From contig JBQLZQ010000032.1 of assembly GCA_052168355.1 (NCBI GenBank), forward strand, positions 1 through 26,976: 26,976 nt of DNA. Reading direction: 5' to 3'. Of this stretch, positions 1 to 8,208 are shown piece after piece (positions within the stretch are counted from its first letter, which is position 1; each line of letters begins with the position of its first letter). The notes beneath the pieces were generated by a model. It saw only the letters and a program-made list of their open reading frames with translations, searched no databases and was not told where the DNA came from. This DNA comes from JBQLZQ01 sp052168355. Its GTDB lineage: Bacteria; Pseudomonadota; Alphaproteobacteria; DSM-16000; Inquilinaceae. The translations under genes were made by a program, and so were the position numbers.

Positions 1-2
1 CA

Positions 3-53
3 CGCCTTGGGTGGGATCGCCGAAGCGATTCCACCCAAGGCGATCCTGCTCTA
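3..53 (-). repeat. 51-bp hairpin repeat, left copy
   Basis: Read on the minus strand this is base-for-base identical (51/51) to 26926-26976 on the plus strand. It begins TAGAGCAGGAT and continues into two 18-nt arms that pair at 17 of 18 positions around a TTCG loop closed by C-G, a very stable tetraloop in RNA. Its first three bases are the TAG stop codon of the NlpC/P60 gene, so the hairpin forms at the 3' end of that transcript. There is no T-run after it. It is either a dispersed intergenic palindrome of the REP type or a 3'-end stabilising or terminating structure. Confidence 0.9.
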
Positions 54-908
54 AGTCGCGGTCAGGCGGCGGACGCGGGTGATGCCCACGCCTTCGGCCG
101 CGCGCACCCGGTCGGCCACCGCCGCGACCGGATCGACCGACACCGCCATGGACGTGGCGTTGGCGTGCAGAAGGTGCGTGGGGCCGGTCATGACCCCGAC
201 ATGGCCGGGGAAAAAGACGAAATCGCCGCGCCGGAAGTCGACATCGCCGGTATCGGCAACGGCGTCGCCGATGCTTTCCTCCTGGCGGTTGGCGTCGCGC
301 TCGGCTCTTATTCCCGCTTCGGAGAGGATGATCTGGATCAGGCCGGAACAATCGAGTCCCAGGCTGGATCGGCCGCCCCACAGATAGGGCACCCCCAGAA
401 ACCGTTCGGCGGTGGCGACATAGTCCGGCGTTTTCGATTCCAGCGGCGCCAGCGCCACATCGTGCACCCAACCGCCGCCGGCCAGCCGGATATAGTCGCC
501 CTGCCGGTCCGTGGCCGCGATCCGGGCGCCGAGGCTAAGCACATCGACCGGTGCTGTCTTGAGGTTCGGTCCTGCAAAGGCGAAGGCGCGCAGAGCGCCG
601 ACCTTATGCGTCGGCGCCGCGCACGGCGCGGTCAGCCGATCGGCCCGGACATAGCCGACATAGGAATCGGCCAGGTTCTGACCCCAGGCCCAGCCATCGC
701 GGACATCGTAGACCGTGAACTCCTCGCCAAGCAGCAGCTCGTCGGTCTGATAGGCGTCCGCATCGGGGGCGCCGCGAATCGCGACGGTGCCGAACGCCGC
801 CTGATGGGGAACGCCGTCGGCAAAACGCTCGGCGTCGACGGCGCCGCGCAGATGGGCGGCGGCCAGGTCCGGGCGGTAGGGGGTGACGGTCGGGTCGAGG
901 TCGGGCAT
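51..908 (-). CDS. NlpC/P60 family cell-wall endopeptidase with SH3 region
   Basis: This 285-residue protein is a C40-family cysteine peptidase. Family members cut peptide stems of peptidoglycan, typically the D-Glu/diaminopimelate bond. Residues about 50-155 look like tandem bacterial SH3 segments, and the catalytic domain covers about 160-275. The probable catalytic residues are Cys187 in LDCSG, His236 in PGHVGV and His248 in LLHAN. I see no signal peptide, so the enzyme may act in the cytoplasm on imported muropeptides. I chose ATG 908 because MPDLDP resembles the usual beginning of this family and GCGGA lies 5 nt upstream. An in-frame ATG at 929 would add seven residues but has no ribosome site. 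The gene is last in a row after the aminopeptidase and MarR genes, and its stop codon is the first triplet of the 51-bp repeat. Confidence 0.9.
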   Translation of the reverse strand: MPDLDPTVTPYRPDLAAAHLRGAVDAERFADGVPHQAAFGTVAIRGAPDADAYQTDELLLGEEFTVYDVRDGWAWGQNLADSYVGYVRADRLTAPCAAPTHKVGALRAFAFAGPNLKTAPVDVLSLGARIAATDRQGDYIRLAGGGWVHDVALAPLESKTPDYVATAERFLGVPYLWGGRSSLGLDCSGLIQIILSEAGIRAERDANRQEESIGDAVADTGDVDFRRGDFVFFPGHVGVMTGPTHLLHANATSMAVSVDPVAAVADRVRAAEGVGITRVRRLTAT

Positions 909-943
909 GGCGGTCCGCGCAGGTTCCATTGTTGAACAGACTC

Positions 944-1291
944 TCAGAGTTCGGCCGCGGCCCTGGCCACCAGATCGCCGAAGTCGCTCAGGAATACCGA
1001 CCCCTTGACGGTGCGCTGCACCAGGACATTGCGCCGGTCGGTCTCGTCGGTCTTGCGCCGGACAAACCCCAGACCGCTCAACCGGTCCAGGGCGCGCGTC
1101 ACCGCCGGCTTGGAGATCTTCAAGGTTTGGGCCAGGCCACGCACCGTGTGCGGCTGGGGTGTCAGATAGACGGTCAACAACAGCGCAAGCTGCCGCGCGG
1201 ACAGGTCGGGCTGGTCGCGTCGCACGGTTTCGACCAGAGCGCGCCGCCACAGATCCATCGCTTCAGAATTGTTGAGCCGCGCCATAGCCAT
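944..1291 (-). CDS. MarR-family winged-helix transcriptional regulator
   Basis: This 115-residue protein fits a MarR-type dimeric DNA-binding regulator. A winged helix-turn-helix occupies about residues 35-90. It includes TVRGLAQTLKISKPAVTRAL as the recognition region, then FVRRKTDETDRRNVLV as the wing with the conserved D-x-R-R. ATG 1291 is preceded by GGCGGA at good spacing; ATG 1285 and a TTG at 1312 are alternatives. The gene sits 83 bp after the M17 aminopeptidase gene and 35 bp before the NlpC/P60 start, on the same strand, so all three are probably co-transcribed. Its ligand and targets cannot be read from the sequence. Autoregulation of this small operon is the simplest guess. Confidence 0.87.
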   Translation of the reverse strand: MAMARLNNSEAMDLWRRALVETVRRDQPDLSARQLALLLTVYLTPQPHTVRGLAQTLKISKPAVTRALDRLSGLGFVRRKTDETDRRNVLVQRTVKGSVFLSDFGDLVARAAAEL

Positions 1292-1374
1292 TCTGTTCCG
1301 CCAGCGAAACAAGGGTGCCGGAACGGCGGCGCCGTTTCAAGCTTTCCCAAGGGATATTTTCGAACGCCGCCCGC

Positions 1375-2757
1375 TCATCCGAACCGCTCGGCCAACACCG
1401 CGAACATGGCGCGCAGGGCCATCGCCTCGCCGCCCTTCTGCCGGCCGGGCTGGCCGCCGGGGTGCCAGCCGTACAGATCGAAATGCACCCAGGGCGTTCC
1501 GCGGCGGACGAACCGCTCCAGGAACAGCGCCGCCGTGATGGCTCCGGCCATCGGCATGGCGCCGACATTGCTGAGGTCGGCGACCGTGCTGTCGAGCGTC
1601 TTGGCGTAGGGCTGCCACAGCGGCAGGCGCCACAGCGGATCGCCGACCCTATCCGCCGCCGCCGTCAGCGACGCGGCCGTCGGTTCGTGGTTGCAGAACA
1701 TCGCCGGCAGGTCCGGTCCCAGGGCCGCCCGCGCGGCGCCGGTCAGGGTGGAGAAGTCGACGATCAGCGCCGGGTCCTCGGCATCGGCATCGGCCAGCGC
1801 GTCGCACAGAACCAACCGGCCTTCGGCGTCGGTGTTGCCCACTTCCACCGTCAGGCCCTTGCGCGTCGCCAGCACGTCGAGCGGCCGGAACGACGATCCG
1901 GAGACCATGTTTTCCACGGCCGGGACCAGCACCCGCAGGCGCACGGGCAGGCCGGCGGTCATCACCATGCGGGCCAGTCCCAGGGCGTGGGCGCCCCCGC
2001 CCATGTCCTTTTTCATCAGCAGCATGCCGCTGGACGGTTTCAGATCCAGCCCGCCGCTGTCGAAACAGACGCCCTTGCCGACCAGCGTCAGTCGCGGCGC
2101 GTCCTCCGATCCCCAGCGCAGATCGATCAGCCGCGGCGCGCGTGCCGATCCGCGCCCGACGGCGTGGATCGCCGGATAGCCGGCTTCCAGCAGATCGTCG
2201 CCGACGATCACCCGGCACGTCGCCCCGAACTCCGCCGCCAGGTCGGTCGCCGCCTGGGCCAGTTCGGCCGGCCCCATGTCGGCGGCCGGTGTGTTGATCA
2301 GGTCGCGGACCAGAAACGCGGCCAGGGCGTCCCGCTCCACCGACGCGCGGTCGCAGGATCGGGGCCAGACCAGTTCGGCCGGCGCCCGCAGCGTGTCCGA
2401 CGGGCTCTTGTAGCGTCCGAACCGGTATCCCCCCAACGCCCACCCCAGCGCGGCCCGGTCGGCGAACGGGGTCCCTTCCGGGTCGGCCAGACGGTAGGCA
2501 CCGGGCGGCAGGGCAAAAGGCAGGGACGCAAACGACCAGTGGTCGGCCGTGTCCTCCATCCCCACCAGCACCCGCACCGGCGTGCCGTCAGGCCCCGGGA
2601 TCGCCAGGGTACGGCCCGGTTCGGCCTTGAACCCGGCGCTGTCAATCCATGCCTTGTGGACGGCATCCTGGGTCGCCAGCCAGTCCGGCAGCGCCACCCG
2701 CGTCAGTGGCACCAACGGCACCGCGTTGTCGCCTTGATCGATCAAATGAGTGAGCAC
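1375..2757 (-). CDS. M17 leucyl aminopeptidase family protein
   Basis: This 460-residue cytosolic metallo-aminopeptidase releases N-terminal amino acids from peptides using two metal ions. The full M17 signature NTDAEGRLVL is present. The five expected metal ligands can be placed: Lys228 and Asp233 in GKGVCFDSGG, Asp251 in KKDMGG, and Asp310 and Glu312 in NTDAEGR. The catalytic Arg314 is also present, so the enzyme should be active. The start is taken as GTG 2757 (VLTHLID), with GGA about 9 nt upstream. An ATG at 2880 would add a cysteine-rich stretch unlike the family and would run into the divergent glutathione S-transferase gene. The length fits the PepA/PepB family. The gene heads the minus-strand group with MarR and NlpC/P60, which suggests peptide or muropeptide recycling. 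Which M17 subgroup it belongs to is not resolved. Confidence 0.93.
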   Translation of the reverse strand: MLTHLIDQGDNAVPLVPLTRVALPDWLATQDAVHKAWIDSAGFKAEPGRTLAIPGPDGTPVRVLVGMEDTADHWSFASLPFALPPGAYRLADPEGTPFADRAALGWALGGYRFGRYKSPSDTLRAPAELVWPRSCDRASVERDALAAFLVRDLINTPAADMGPAELAQAATDLAAEFGATCRVIVGDDLLEAGYPAIHAVGRGSARAPRLIDLRWGSEDAPRLTLVGKGVCFDSGGLDLKPSSGMLLMKKDMGGGAHALGLARMVMTAGLPVRLRVLVPAVENMVSGSSFRPLDVLATRKGLTVEVGNTDAEGRLVLCDALADADAEDPALIVDFSTLTGAARAALGPDLPAMFCNHEPTAASLTAAADRVGDPLWRLPLWQPYAKTLDSTVADLSNVGAMPMAGAITAALFLERFVRRGTPWVHFDLYGWHPGGQPGRQKGGEAMALRAMFAVLAERFG

Positions 2758-2848
2758 CGGGCTTTCCAACCTTGGTATCGGCGTTGACGTTCGGGCCGAG
2801 AGGATGGGACAGAAGGGCCGGTCAGCACAACACCGCAAGAGGATGACG

Positions 2849-3496
2849 ATGAACGAGATGGCGCTTCTGATCGGCAACAAGGCCTACTCATCCTGGTCGC
2901 TGCGCGCCTGGCTCATGCTGCGGGCATGCGGCGTGCCGTTCCGGGAGATCCTGGTGCCGCTCGATCAGCCGGATACGCGGGCGAAAATCCTGGAGTACAG
3001 CCCGACCGGTCTGGTGCCGGCTCTCATCGACGGGTCGTTGGTGGTCTGGGACAGCCTGGCGATCGGCGAATATCTGGCCGAGCGGTTTCCCGAGGCCGCT
3101 CTATGGCCGGCCGACGCGACGGCCCGGGCCCGCGCCCGGTCGGTCAGCGCCGAGATGCATGCGGGCTTTGCCAGCCTGCGCCGCGACATGTCGATGGATC
3201 TGAAACGGTCCCGCGCCGGCGAGGGACAGACAAAGGCGGCGTTGGCCGATGTCGCGCGGATCTTCGCGGTATGGACCGACTGCCGGGCGGCGGCGCCAAG
3301 GACCGGGCCCTTCCTGTTCGGCCGCTTCACCATCGCCGATGCCATGTACGCGCCGGTGGTCACCCGCCTGCGCACCTACGGCGTGCCGATCGATGGGGCC
3401 GCGGATGCCTATTGCGACGCGATCAGCGCGTGGCCCGCAATGCTGGAATGGACGGCGGCAGCGGCGGCCGAGCCTTGGGTTCTGGAGAACCACTAG
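2849..3496 (+). CDS. glutathione S-transferase family protein
   Basis: This 215-residue cytosolic protein has the two-domain GST layout. The N-terminal thioredoxin fold (about 5-80) carries NKAYSSWSLRAW with candidate catalytic serines at about 14-15. GLVPAL provides the cis-proline, and WDSLAIGEYL corresponds to the glutathione-binding E/D-S motif. An all-helical domain follows, with FTIADAMYAPV as the conserved N-capping region. I chose ATG 2849 because AAGAGG ends 6 nt before it. ATG 2843 directly abuts that site and ATG 2858 is also in frame. The gene is divergent from the aminopeptidase gene, and its last 74 bases overlap the 3' end of the opposite-strand TAXI gene. Its substrate is unknown; detoxification or maleylacetoacetate-isomerase-like activity are both possible. 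Confidence 0.9.
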   Translation: MNEMALLIGNKAYSSWSLRAWLMLRACGVPFREILVPLDQPDTRAKILEYSPTGLVPALIDGSLVVWDSLAIGEYLAERFPEAALWPADATARARARSVSAEMHAGFASLRRDMSMDLKRSRAGEGQTKAALADVARIFAVWTDCRAAAPRTGPFLFGRFTIADAMYAPVVTRLRTYGVPIDGAADAYCDAISAWPAMLEWTAAAAAEPWVLENH

Positions 3497-4592
3497 GGGT
3501 GCTGACGGCGTCGTCGGGGGCCTCGGTCAGCAACCCCACCTCGCGGTAATAGCGGGCCGCCCCCGGATGCAGCGGGACCGCCAGCCCCGACAGCGCGTTT
3601 TCAGGTCGGATGGCGCTGCCCCTCGGATGCCCATCGGACAGAAGTCTCAGCGTATCGGGATGCCAGAGGGCCGCGGTGATCCCATAGATCAGCGCCTCGT
3701 CCGCCGATGCCGCGGTCAGCCACAGGGCGCCGACCGCGATGGTCGTGACGGGGGCCACGCCGGGATAGGCGGCGGCATCCACCTCCGCCAGGCTGAAAAA
3801 GCGGTGATCGTCGATCAGCCGATCGGCCACCGCATCGTCCAACGGCAGAAGCCGGATGGGAATGCGCCGGGCCAGATCGGACACGGCCAGCAACGGCGTG
3901 CCGCCGATGATCACCAGCGCGTCCAGCGTACCGGCGACCATCCGGTCGGCCGACGGTTCCGGCGGCAGATAAAACGGGTCGATATCGCCCTCTTCCAGGC
4001 CGTACGCATCCAGGATCAGCCGGGCGTCGATGAGAGTTCCCGAACCGACCTCGCCCAGGGAAACGCGCTTGCCGGCCAGATCCGACACCGCATGGATATC
4101 GCTGTCGGCGGGCACCGCGATGTGCACCAGCTCGGCATAGAGGTGAGCGATGGCCCGCAGGTCCTGCAGCGGCCCCCGCTCCTCGTACAGTTCCCTGCCT
4201 TCAAAGGCCCAGTAGGCGATGTCGGACTGGCTGAACCCGGAGTCGACGGCCCCCGACAGCACTTCGTCGATGTTCTCAACCGACCCGGAGCTGTCCTGGG
4301 CGATGGCGATCAGGCCGGGAACGCCGCACCCGCCGCCGCGATTGCATGGCGGCGAACCGGGCGGCTTTGAGATGGCGCTGGCAATGACGCCGCCGACCGG
4401 AAAGTACGTGCCGCCCGTGGTGCCGGTGCCGATGCGAAAGAAGGTGATATCCTGGGCCCTGGTCACCGCGGTCAGGGCGATCAGCAGGACCGCCGCCAGC
4501 AGCAGCGCGCCAATGGCCTTGCGCCGGGCCAGCACGAACCGCTGCTGTCCCCAGTCGGGGTCGAGGCGACCATCGTTTTTGCGGGGCTCCAT
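3423..4592 (-). CDS. TAXI-family TRAP transporter substrate-binding protein
   Basis: This 389-residue exported binding protein belongs to the TAXI group, which normally delivers small acids to a fused TRAP permease. A charged N-terminus is followed by a hydrophobic stretch at about 27-43 and a plausible cleavage site near VTRAQD. The TAXI core starts at residue 55 (GTGTTGGTYFPVGG). Two cysteines at 83 and 89 (CNRGGGC) could form a disulfide. ATG 4592 has AAGGAGG about 11 nt upstream. No TRAP permease gene is visible in the window, so its membrane partner must lie elsewhere. The last 25 or so residues are rich in proline and serine and are encoded antisense to the end of the glutathione S-transferase gene, which looks like read-through growth of the tail. 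Confidence 0.92.
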   Translation of the reverse strand: MEPRKNDGRLDPDWGQQRFVLARRKAIGALLLAAVLLIALTAVTRAQDITFFRIGTGTTGGTYFPVGGVIASAISKPPGSPPCNRGGGCGVPGLIAIAQDSSGSVENIDEVLSGAVDSGFSQSDIAYWAFEGRELYEERGPLQDLRAIAHLYAELVHIAVPADSDIHAVSDLAGKRVSLGEVGSGTLIDARLILDAYGLEEGDIDPFYLPPEPSADRMVAGTLDALVIIGGTPLLAVSDLARRIPIRLLPLDDAVADRLIDDHRFFSLAEVDAAAYPGVAPVTTIAVGALWLTAASADEALIYGITAALWHPDTLRLLSDGHPRGSAIRPENALSGLAVPLHPGAARYYREVGLLTEAPDDAVSTPSGSPEPKARPPLPPSIPALRATR

Positions 4593-4629
4593 GGACCGGG
4601 AGCCTCCTTCTGAACACCGCCAATAGCCG

Positions 4630-4635
4630 ATTATA
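4630..4635 (-). promoter_or_regulatory. possible -10 box for the TAXI gene
   Basis: On the minus strand this reads TATAAT, a perfect -10 hexamer, 38 nt before the TAXI start codon. No good -35 hexamer lies 16-18 nt further upstream, so the call rests on the -10 and its position only. Confidence 0.3.
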
Positions 4636-4695
4636 GGCCTCGACCAAGGCCAAAGGGTGGCGAATCGGCCCCGATCGGCGAAAAAGTGGAGGTCT

Positions 4696-5970
4696 TTACG
4701 CCATCCGCTGTGCTTCGACGTCGGGTTCGGCGGGGCCGTCGCCGGCGCGCGGGTCGAGGTCGACGGCCAACGCCGTGGTCTGCGGCACGGCGACGAAGGG
4801 GCCCTGCGCTTCGTTGGGGATCGCGGGGCGGCGGGTCATGCGGTAGACAACGAACACCGAAAGGCTGGCCGAGATCGCCGCGATATAGAAGAAAAAGCCG
4901 GCGACGCCGAACGAGGTCATCGCCTGCGCCGCGATGATGGGACCCAGGCTGGCGCCGACGCCGAAGCAGAGCAGCAAGCCGGCGGCGGCGGGGACCAGAT
5001 CGCCCTGGTCGAGGAAGTCGTTGGCGTGCGAAAGGCTGATCGGATAGAGGGTATAGATCAGTCCGCCGAACAGGGCCGCCAGGCACAACACCACCCACCA
5101 GGGCGGGCCGCTCAGCGACGCCACGCTCAAACTGACGGCGGTCATGACAAGGGCCAGCGTCAGGATGACGCGCCGACGATCGAAGTGATCGGACAGGCGA
5201 CCCATCGGAAACTGGAGCAGAAAACCGGCGAGGATCGCGGTGACCATGAGCTGGGCGACCGCGTCGGCGGTTCCGCGCACGGTGATGGCGTAGATCGGCG
5301 CCATGGAGTTGAACGCGCTGTTGATCAGCCCGGCGGCAAAGCACCCGGCCACCCCAAGGGGCGAAATCGCGATCAGCCGGGTCAGGGGCAGCCGGCGGCG
5401 ATAGACCGTCTGCGGGGTTTCGACCTTGGACAACGACAAGGGCACCAGCGACAGAGAGATCAGGATCGCGACCAGCGCGAACAGTTCGAATCCCCTCGGA
5501 TTCATGACCGTCAGCAGAAGCTGGGCCGACCCGTAGCTGAGATAGTTGACCGCCATGTACGCCGACATCACCCGCCCGCGTACCGCATTGGGCGATTTGG
5601 CGTTCAGCCAGCTTTCGATGATCGTATACAGGCCGGCCATGCAGAACCCGGTGATCGCCCGCAGGACAGCCCAGATCAAGGGCTCCACGTAAAGCGCGTG
5701 AACCAGGGCGCTGGCGCTGGCGATGGCCGCCATGGCCGCAAAGGCGCGAATGTGACCGACCTTTTCCACGACGCCCGAAATCGTCAGGGTGCCGACGACA
5801 AACCCGACGGAGTACAACGCCAGGATCCCGCCGATCTGTCCCAGCGGCACGGCGTCGAGGTTCATTCGAACGGACAACAGCGTTCCGAACAGGCCGTTGC
5901 CGACGATCATGATCGCCGCGCTGACCATCAGGGGCACAACGGCCAGAAGAACGGCGCGGACTTCGTGCAT
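4696..5970 (-). CDS. MFS transporter, YcaD-like
   Basis: This 424-residue inner-membrane protein has about twelve hydrophobic helices and the two-half major facilitator layout. Typical points are NGLFGTLL in the first helix, the first inter-helix loop near VGTLTISGVVEKVGHIRAF, GRLSDHFDRRRV in the loop after the helix that opens the second half, and RAITGFCMAGLYTIIESWL around helix 5. The latter resembles the YcaD/unknown-substrate MFS group. ATG 5970 has no clear ribosome site, but the first helix begins right after it, so a later start is unlikely. The gene stands 103 bp upstream of the TAXI gene on the same strand and 99 bp after the epimerase gene. The substrate cannot be told from sequence; efflux of a small molecule is a guess. 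Confidence 0.9.
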   Translation of the reverse strand: MHEVRAVLLAVVPLMVSAAIMIVGNGLFGTLLSVRMNLDAVPLGQIGGILALYSVGFVVGTLTISGVVEKVGHIRAFAAMAAIASASALVHALYVEPLIWAVLRAITGFCMAGLYTIIESWLNAKSPNAVRGRVMSAYMAVNYLSYGSAQLLLTVMNPRGFELFALVAILISLSLVPLSLSKVETPQTVYRRRLPLTRLIAISPLGVAGCFAAGLINSAFNSMAPIYAITVRGTADAVAQLMVTAILAGFLLQFPMGRLSDHFDRRRVILTLALVMTAVSLSVASLSGPPWWVVLCLAALFGGLIYTLYPISLSHANDFLDQGDLVPAAAGLLLCFGVGASLGPIIAAQAMTSFGVAGFFFYIAAISASLSVFVVYRMTRRPAIPNEAQGPFVAVPQTTALAVDLDPRAGDGPAEPDVEAQRMA

Positions 5971-6069
5971 GGCGCGGCAGACCGGCAGCGGGTTGGGGTT
6001 GCCCTCCAGTGATACCCTTGTGGGTCGCTCTTGGCCAGAAATCGCGACCGCCGTTTTCGAAGCGGACTG

Positions 6070-6954
6070 TCAGGCGCGCAGCGCCGATGTCTCCGGCGTC
6101 TTGCCGAACGTGATCCCGTGCGCGGCCGCGCGATCCCGCAGGAACGGAAAGCCTTTCGTCACCAGATCATCCGGCCCGTCGGCCACCGGCCGCCAAACGG
6201 CCAGCGCGCGGGCGATGTCGGGATGGATGGCGACAAAGGATTCAAGCACCATGTCGCCCACGAAGCCGGCCTGCGCCAGCCCGGCGAAAACCCCGTCCCA
6301 ATCGACGTTGCCGGTACCGGGCACGCCCCGGTCGCTTTCGGACAGATGGATGTATCGGCAATGGCCGCCCAACGCCACGATCGCCTGCCGCAGACCCTTT
6401 TCCTCGATGTTCATGTGGTAGGTGTCGAGATGGACGAAGACATTGGCTTCGCCGATGCGCTCGATCAACGCCACCCCTTGATGGCCACAATTGATCAGAT
6501 GGGTCTCGTAGCGGTTGCACGCCTCCACCCCCAGTTCCAGCCCCAGGGCGCCGGCATGGCGGGCGATGGGACGCAGCACCCGCGCGATGCCTTCGTATTC
6601 CGCATCGGTGGGTGGCGCGCCGGTCAGCTTGCCGATGGCGCTGTAGGTGACCCCGGTCAGGCACGGTGACCCAAGCCCGGCGGCCACGTTCAGCGCGGTC
6701 TTGAGAAAAGCCTCCGCCGCGACGGGATGATCGGGCAGGGCGGCGTGCTGCGGCAGGCCAAGCGAACAGGTGACGGCCACGCCCGTTTCGGCGACCAGCG
6801 CCCTGGTGTGGTCGATGTCGATCTCCGCCGGCCGCAAAAGCGGGATCTCGACCAGGTCCAACCCGGCGGCGGCGGCGGCCCGCAACACCCGCTCGGCCGT
6901 GTCCCGGGTCCAATCGTCGGCCCAGATGAAGGTGTGTGCGCCCAGTCTTGGCAT
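6070..6954 (-). CDS. sugar 3-epimerase-like TIM-barrel isomerase
   Basis: This 294-residue protein belongs to the AP-endonuclease-2-like TIM-barrel family and most resembles D-tagatose/D-psicose 3-epimerases. The four metal ligands are visible: Glu144 (GVEACNRYE), Asp177 (HLDTYHMNIEE), His203 (YIHLSESDRG) and Glu238 (VLESF). Their spacing of 33, 26 and 35 residues equals that recalled for Glu152, Asp185, His211 and Glu246 of the Pseudomonas cichorii enzyme. An active ketose or related epimerase is therefore likely, although the exact sugar is uncertain. ATG 6954 follows an AGGAT ribosome site; a longer frame to 7074 would run into the LacI gene. It lies 59 bp downstream of the LacI-type regulator on the same strand, which points to sugar-inducible control. 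No sugar kinase or sugar transporter is adjacent. Confidence 0.92.
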   Translation of the reverse strand: MPRLGAHTFIWADDWTRDTAERVLRAAAAAGLDLVEIPLLRPAEIDIDHTRALVAETGVAVTCSLGLPQHAALPDHPVAAEAFLKTALNVAAGLGSPCLTGVTYSAIGKLTGAPPTDAEYEGIARVLRPIARHAGALGLELGVEACNRYETHLINCGHQGVALIERIGEANVFVHLDTYHMNIEEKGLRQAIVALGGHCRYIHLSESDRGVPGTGNVDWDGVFAGLAQAGFVGDMVLESFVAIHPDIARALAVWRPVADGPDDLVTKGFPFLRDRAAAHGITFGKTPETSALRA

Positions 6955-7013
6955 GAAACGTATCCTGTTCAGGTCGGGTTTCGGGACGGGCCGGTTCGCC
7001 GGGGGCCCGCTTA

Positions 7014-8051
7014 TCAGGGAGCGCCGCCCCGTTGAGCCGGGGGCAACGTGGACTCGCGCACACACAGGGTGCATCGCAACTCGATTCGACCTGCCGGCAC
7101 TTCCCGGCCGGCCAGACGATCGGTCAGACGGCGCCAGGCCGCCTCGGCGATATCCTCGACCGGCTGACGGATGGTGCTCAGATAGGGGCGCAGCACCGTC
7201 ATCCAGTCGAAATCGTCGAAGCCCAGCAGGGACATCGCGGCGGGAAAGTCGATGTCCAGCGCCCGGATGGCCTGAATGGCGCCCAGGGTGGCGGGGTTGC
7301 TGGCGGCGAAGACGGCGGTCGGCCGGGGCCCGTGCGACAGCATCCGCTCGACCGCCCGGCGGCTGCTGTCGACGGACAGACCGCCCGCGACAAGTCGTTC
7401 ACGGCCATCGAGGCCGGACTCCGCCAGGGCATCGCGGTAACCGGCGATACGGGCGCGCATGTTGGACAGGGTCTCGGTACTGATCACCAGGGCGATGTCG
7501 CGGTGGCCAAGATCGATGAGGTGGCGGGTGCCGTCGTAGGCGGCGGTCCGGTTGTCGACGCAGATCGCATCGCCGGTTGCATCGTGTTCGTCGCCGCACC
7601 TGTCGACGACGATCATCCGGTGCCGTTCCGCCCTCAACGCGTCCAGGATCGGGGCGTCGTCGCCGCTGGGGATGATGATCAGGCCCTCGGTCCGCCGCGC
7701 CAGCAGGGCATGGACCCGGCTCTCTTCCTGCTGGGGATCCTCACCGCCGGTGACCAGCATCAACTGATAGTCGCTGCCCGCCGCCGCCTCCTCGATCCGT
7801 TTCACGATGGCCGCGAAAAACGGGTTCGTGACATCCGGAACCACCAGCCCGACCAGGCCCGTCCGGCCATGGCGCAGGCTGGCGGCGACATTGTTCGGCC
7901 GATAATCCAGTTGCTCGACCGCCTGCAGCACCCGGCGCCGGCGAGGCGCGCTGACGTGGCGCTTGTTGTTGAGCACGTTCGAAACCGTGGCGGTCGACAC
8001 GTCGGCCAGGCTGGCCACGTCCCGGATGGTCGGCGGGGTGGGCTTCACCAT
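7014..8051 (-). CDS. LacI-family transcriptional repressor
   Basis: This 345-residue regulator has an N-terminal LacI helix-turn-helix. Residues 9-30 read IRDVASLADVSTATVSNVLN, and the hinge helix ends near YRPNNVAASLR. A periplasmic-binding-protein-like effector domain covers about 60-335, with VVPDVTNPFFAAIV, FAASNPATLGAIQA and LGFDDFDWMTVLRP. Such proteins bind palindromic operators as dimers or tetramers and let go when a sugar or nucleoside binds. The gene is immediately upstream of the epimerase gene, so the effector is probably a sugar handled by that enzyme. ATG 8051 has no strong ribosome site. An imperfect palindrome at 8126-8140 in its upstream region may be an autoregulatory operator. 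That same region holds the likely promoter of the divergent bicarbonate permease. Confidence 0.94.
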   Translation of the reverse strand: MVKPTPPTIRDVASLADVSTATVSNVLNNKRHVSAPRRRRVLQAVEQLDYRPNNVAASLRHGRTGLVGLVVPDVTNPFFAAIVKRIEEAAAGSDYQLMLVTGGEDPQQEESRVHALLARRTEGLIIIPSGDDAPILDALRAERHRMIVVDRCGDEHDATGDAICVDNRTAAYDGTRHLIDLGHRDIALVISTETLSNMRARIAGYRDALAESGLDGRERLVAGGLSVDSSRRAVERMLSHGPRPTAVFAASNPATLGAIQAIRALDIDFPAAMSLLGFDDFDWMTVLRPYLSTIRQPVEDIAEAAWRRLTDRLAGREVPAGRIELRCTLCVRESTLPPAQRGGAP

Positions 8052-8125
8052 CGGCGACGGCTCGTGCCGGGGGCTGTCGCCGCCAACGCGTCGGGATATG
8101 CCGGTCTGACCATTCGAACCGATGA

Positions 8126-8140
8126 TTTAAACGTTCTAAA
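8126..8140. promoter_or_regulatory. candidate LacI-type operator
   Basis: The sequence TTTAAACGTTCTAAA has a palindromic AACGTT centre with the C-G step common in LacI-family operators, and TTTA/TAAA ends shifted by one base. It lies 75 bp before the LacI-family gene, in a locally AT-rich patch. A second member of the same site has not been found, so this is a pattern match only. Confidence 0.35.
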
Positions 8141-8179
8141 GGACGTATCCTGCCGCGTTCGCGCCATCACCGTCAACCA

Positions 8180-8208
8180 TTGGCGGGCTGGCGCCCTTAA
8201 GCTATCAC
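8180..8208 (+). promoter_or_regulatory. possible promoter of the sbtA-like gene
   Basis: TTGGCG at 8180-8185 and TATCAC at 8203-8208 are separated by 17 bp, each matching 4 of 6 consensus bases. The pair ends about 60 bp before the proposed GTG start. It is the best sigma70-like pair in the divergent gap but is weak. Confidence 0.3.

Noticed and set aside
3..53. The terminal repeats as inverted ends of a 27-kb transposon
   Set aside because: The genes between them are core metabolic and housekeeping genes without transposase or integrase, and each repeat is a self-paired hairpin at a gene 3' end. A dispersed palindrome or contig break explains them better.
1315..2787. 490-codon plus-strand frame opposite the aminopeptidase gene
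   Set aside because: It is antisense to a gene with an intact active site and has no domain or membrane pattern of its own.
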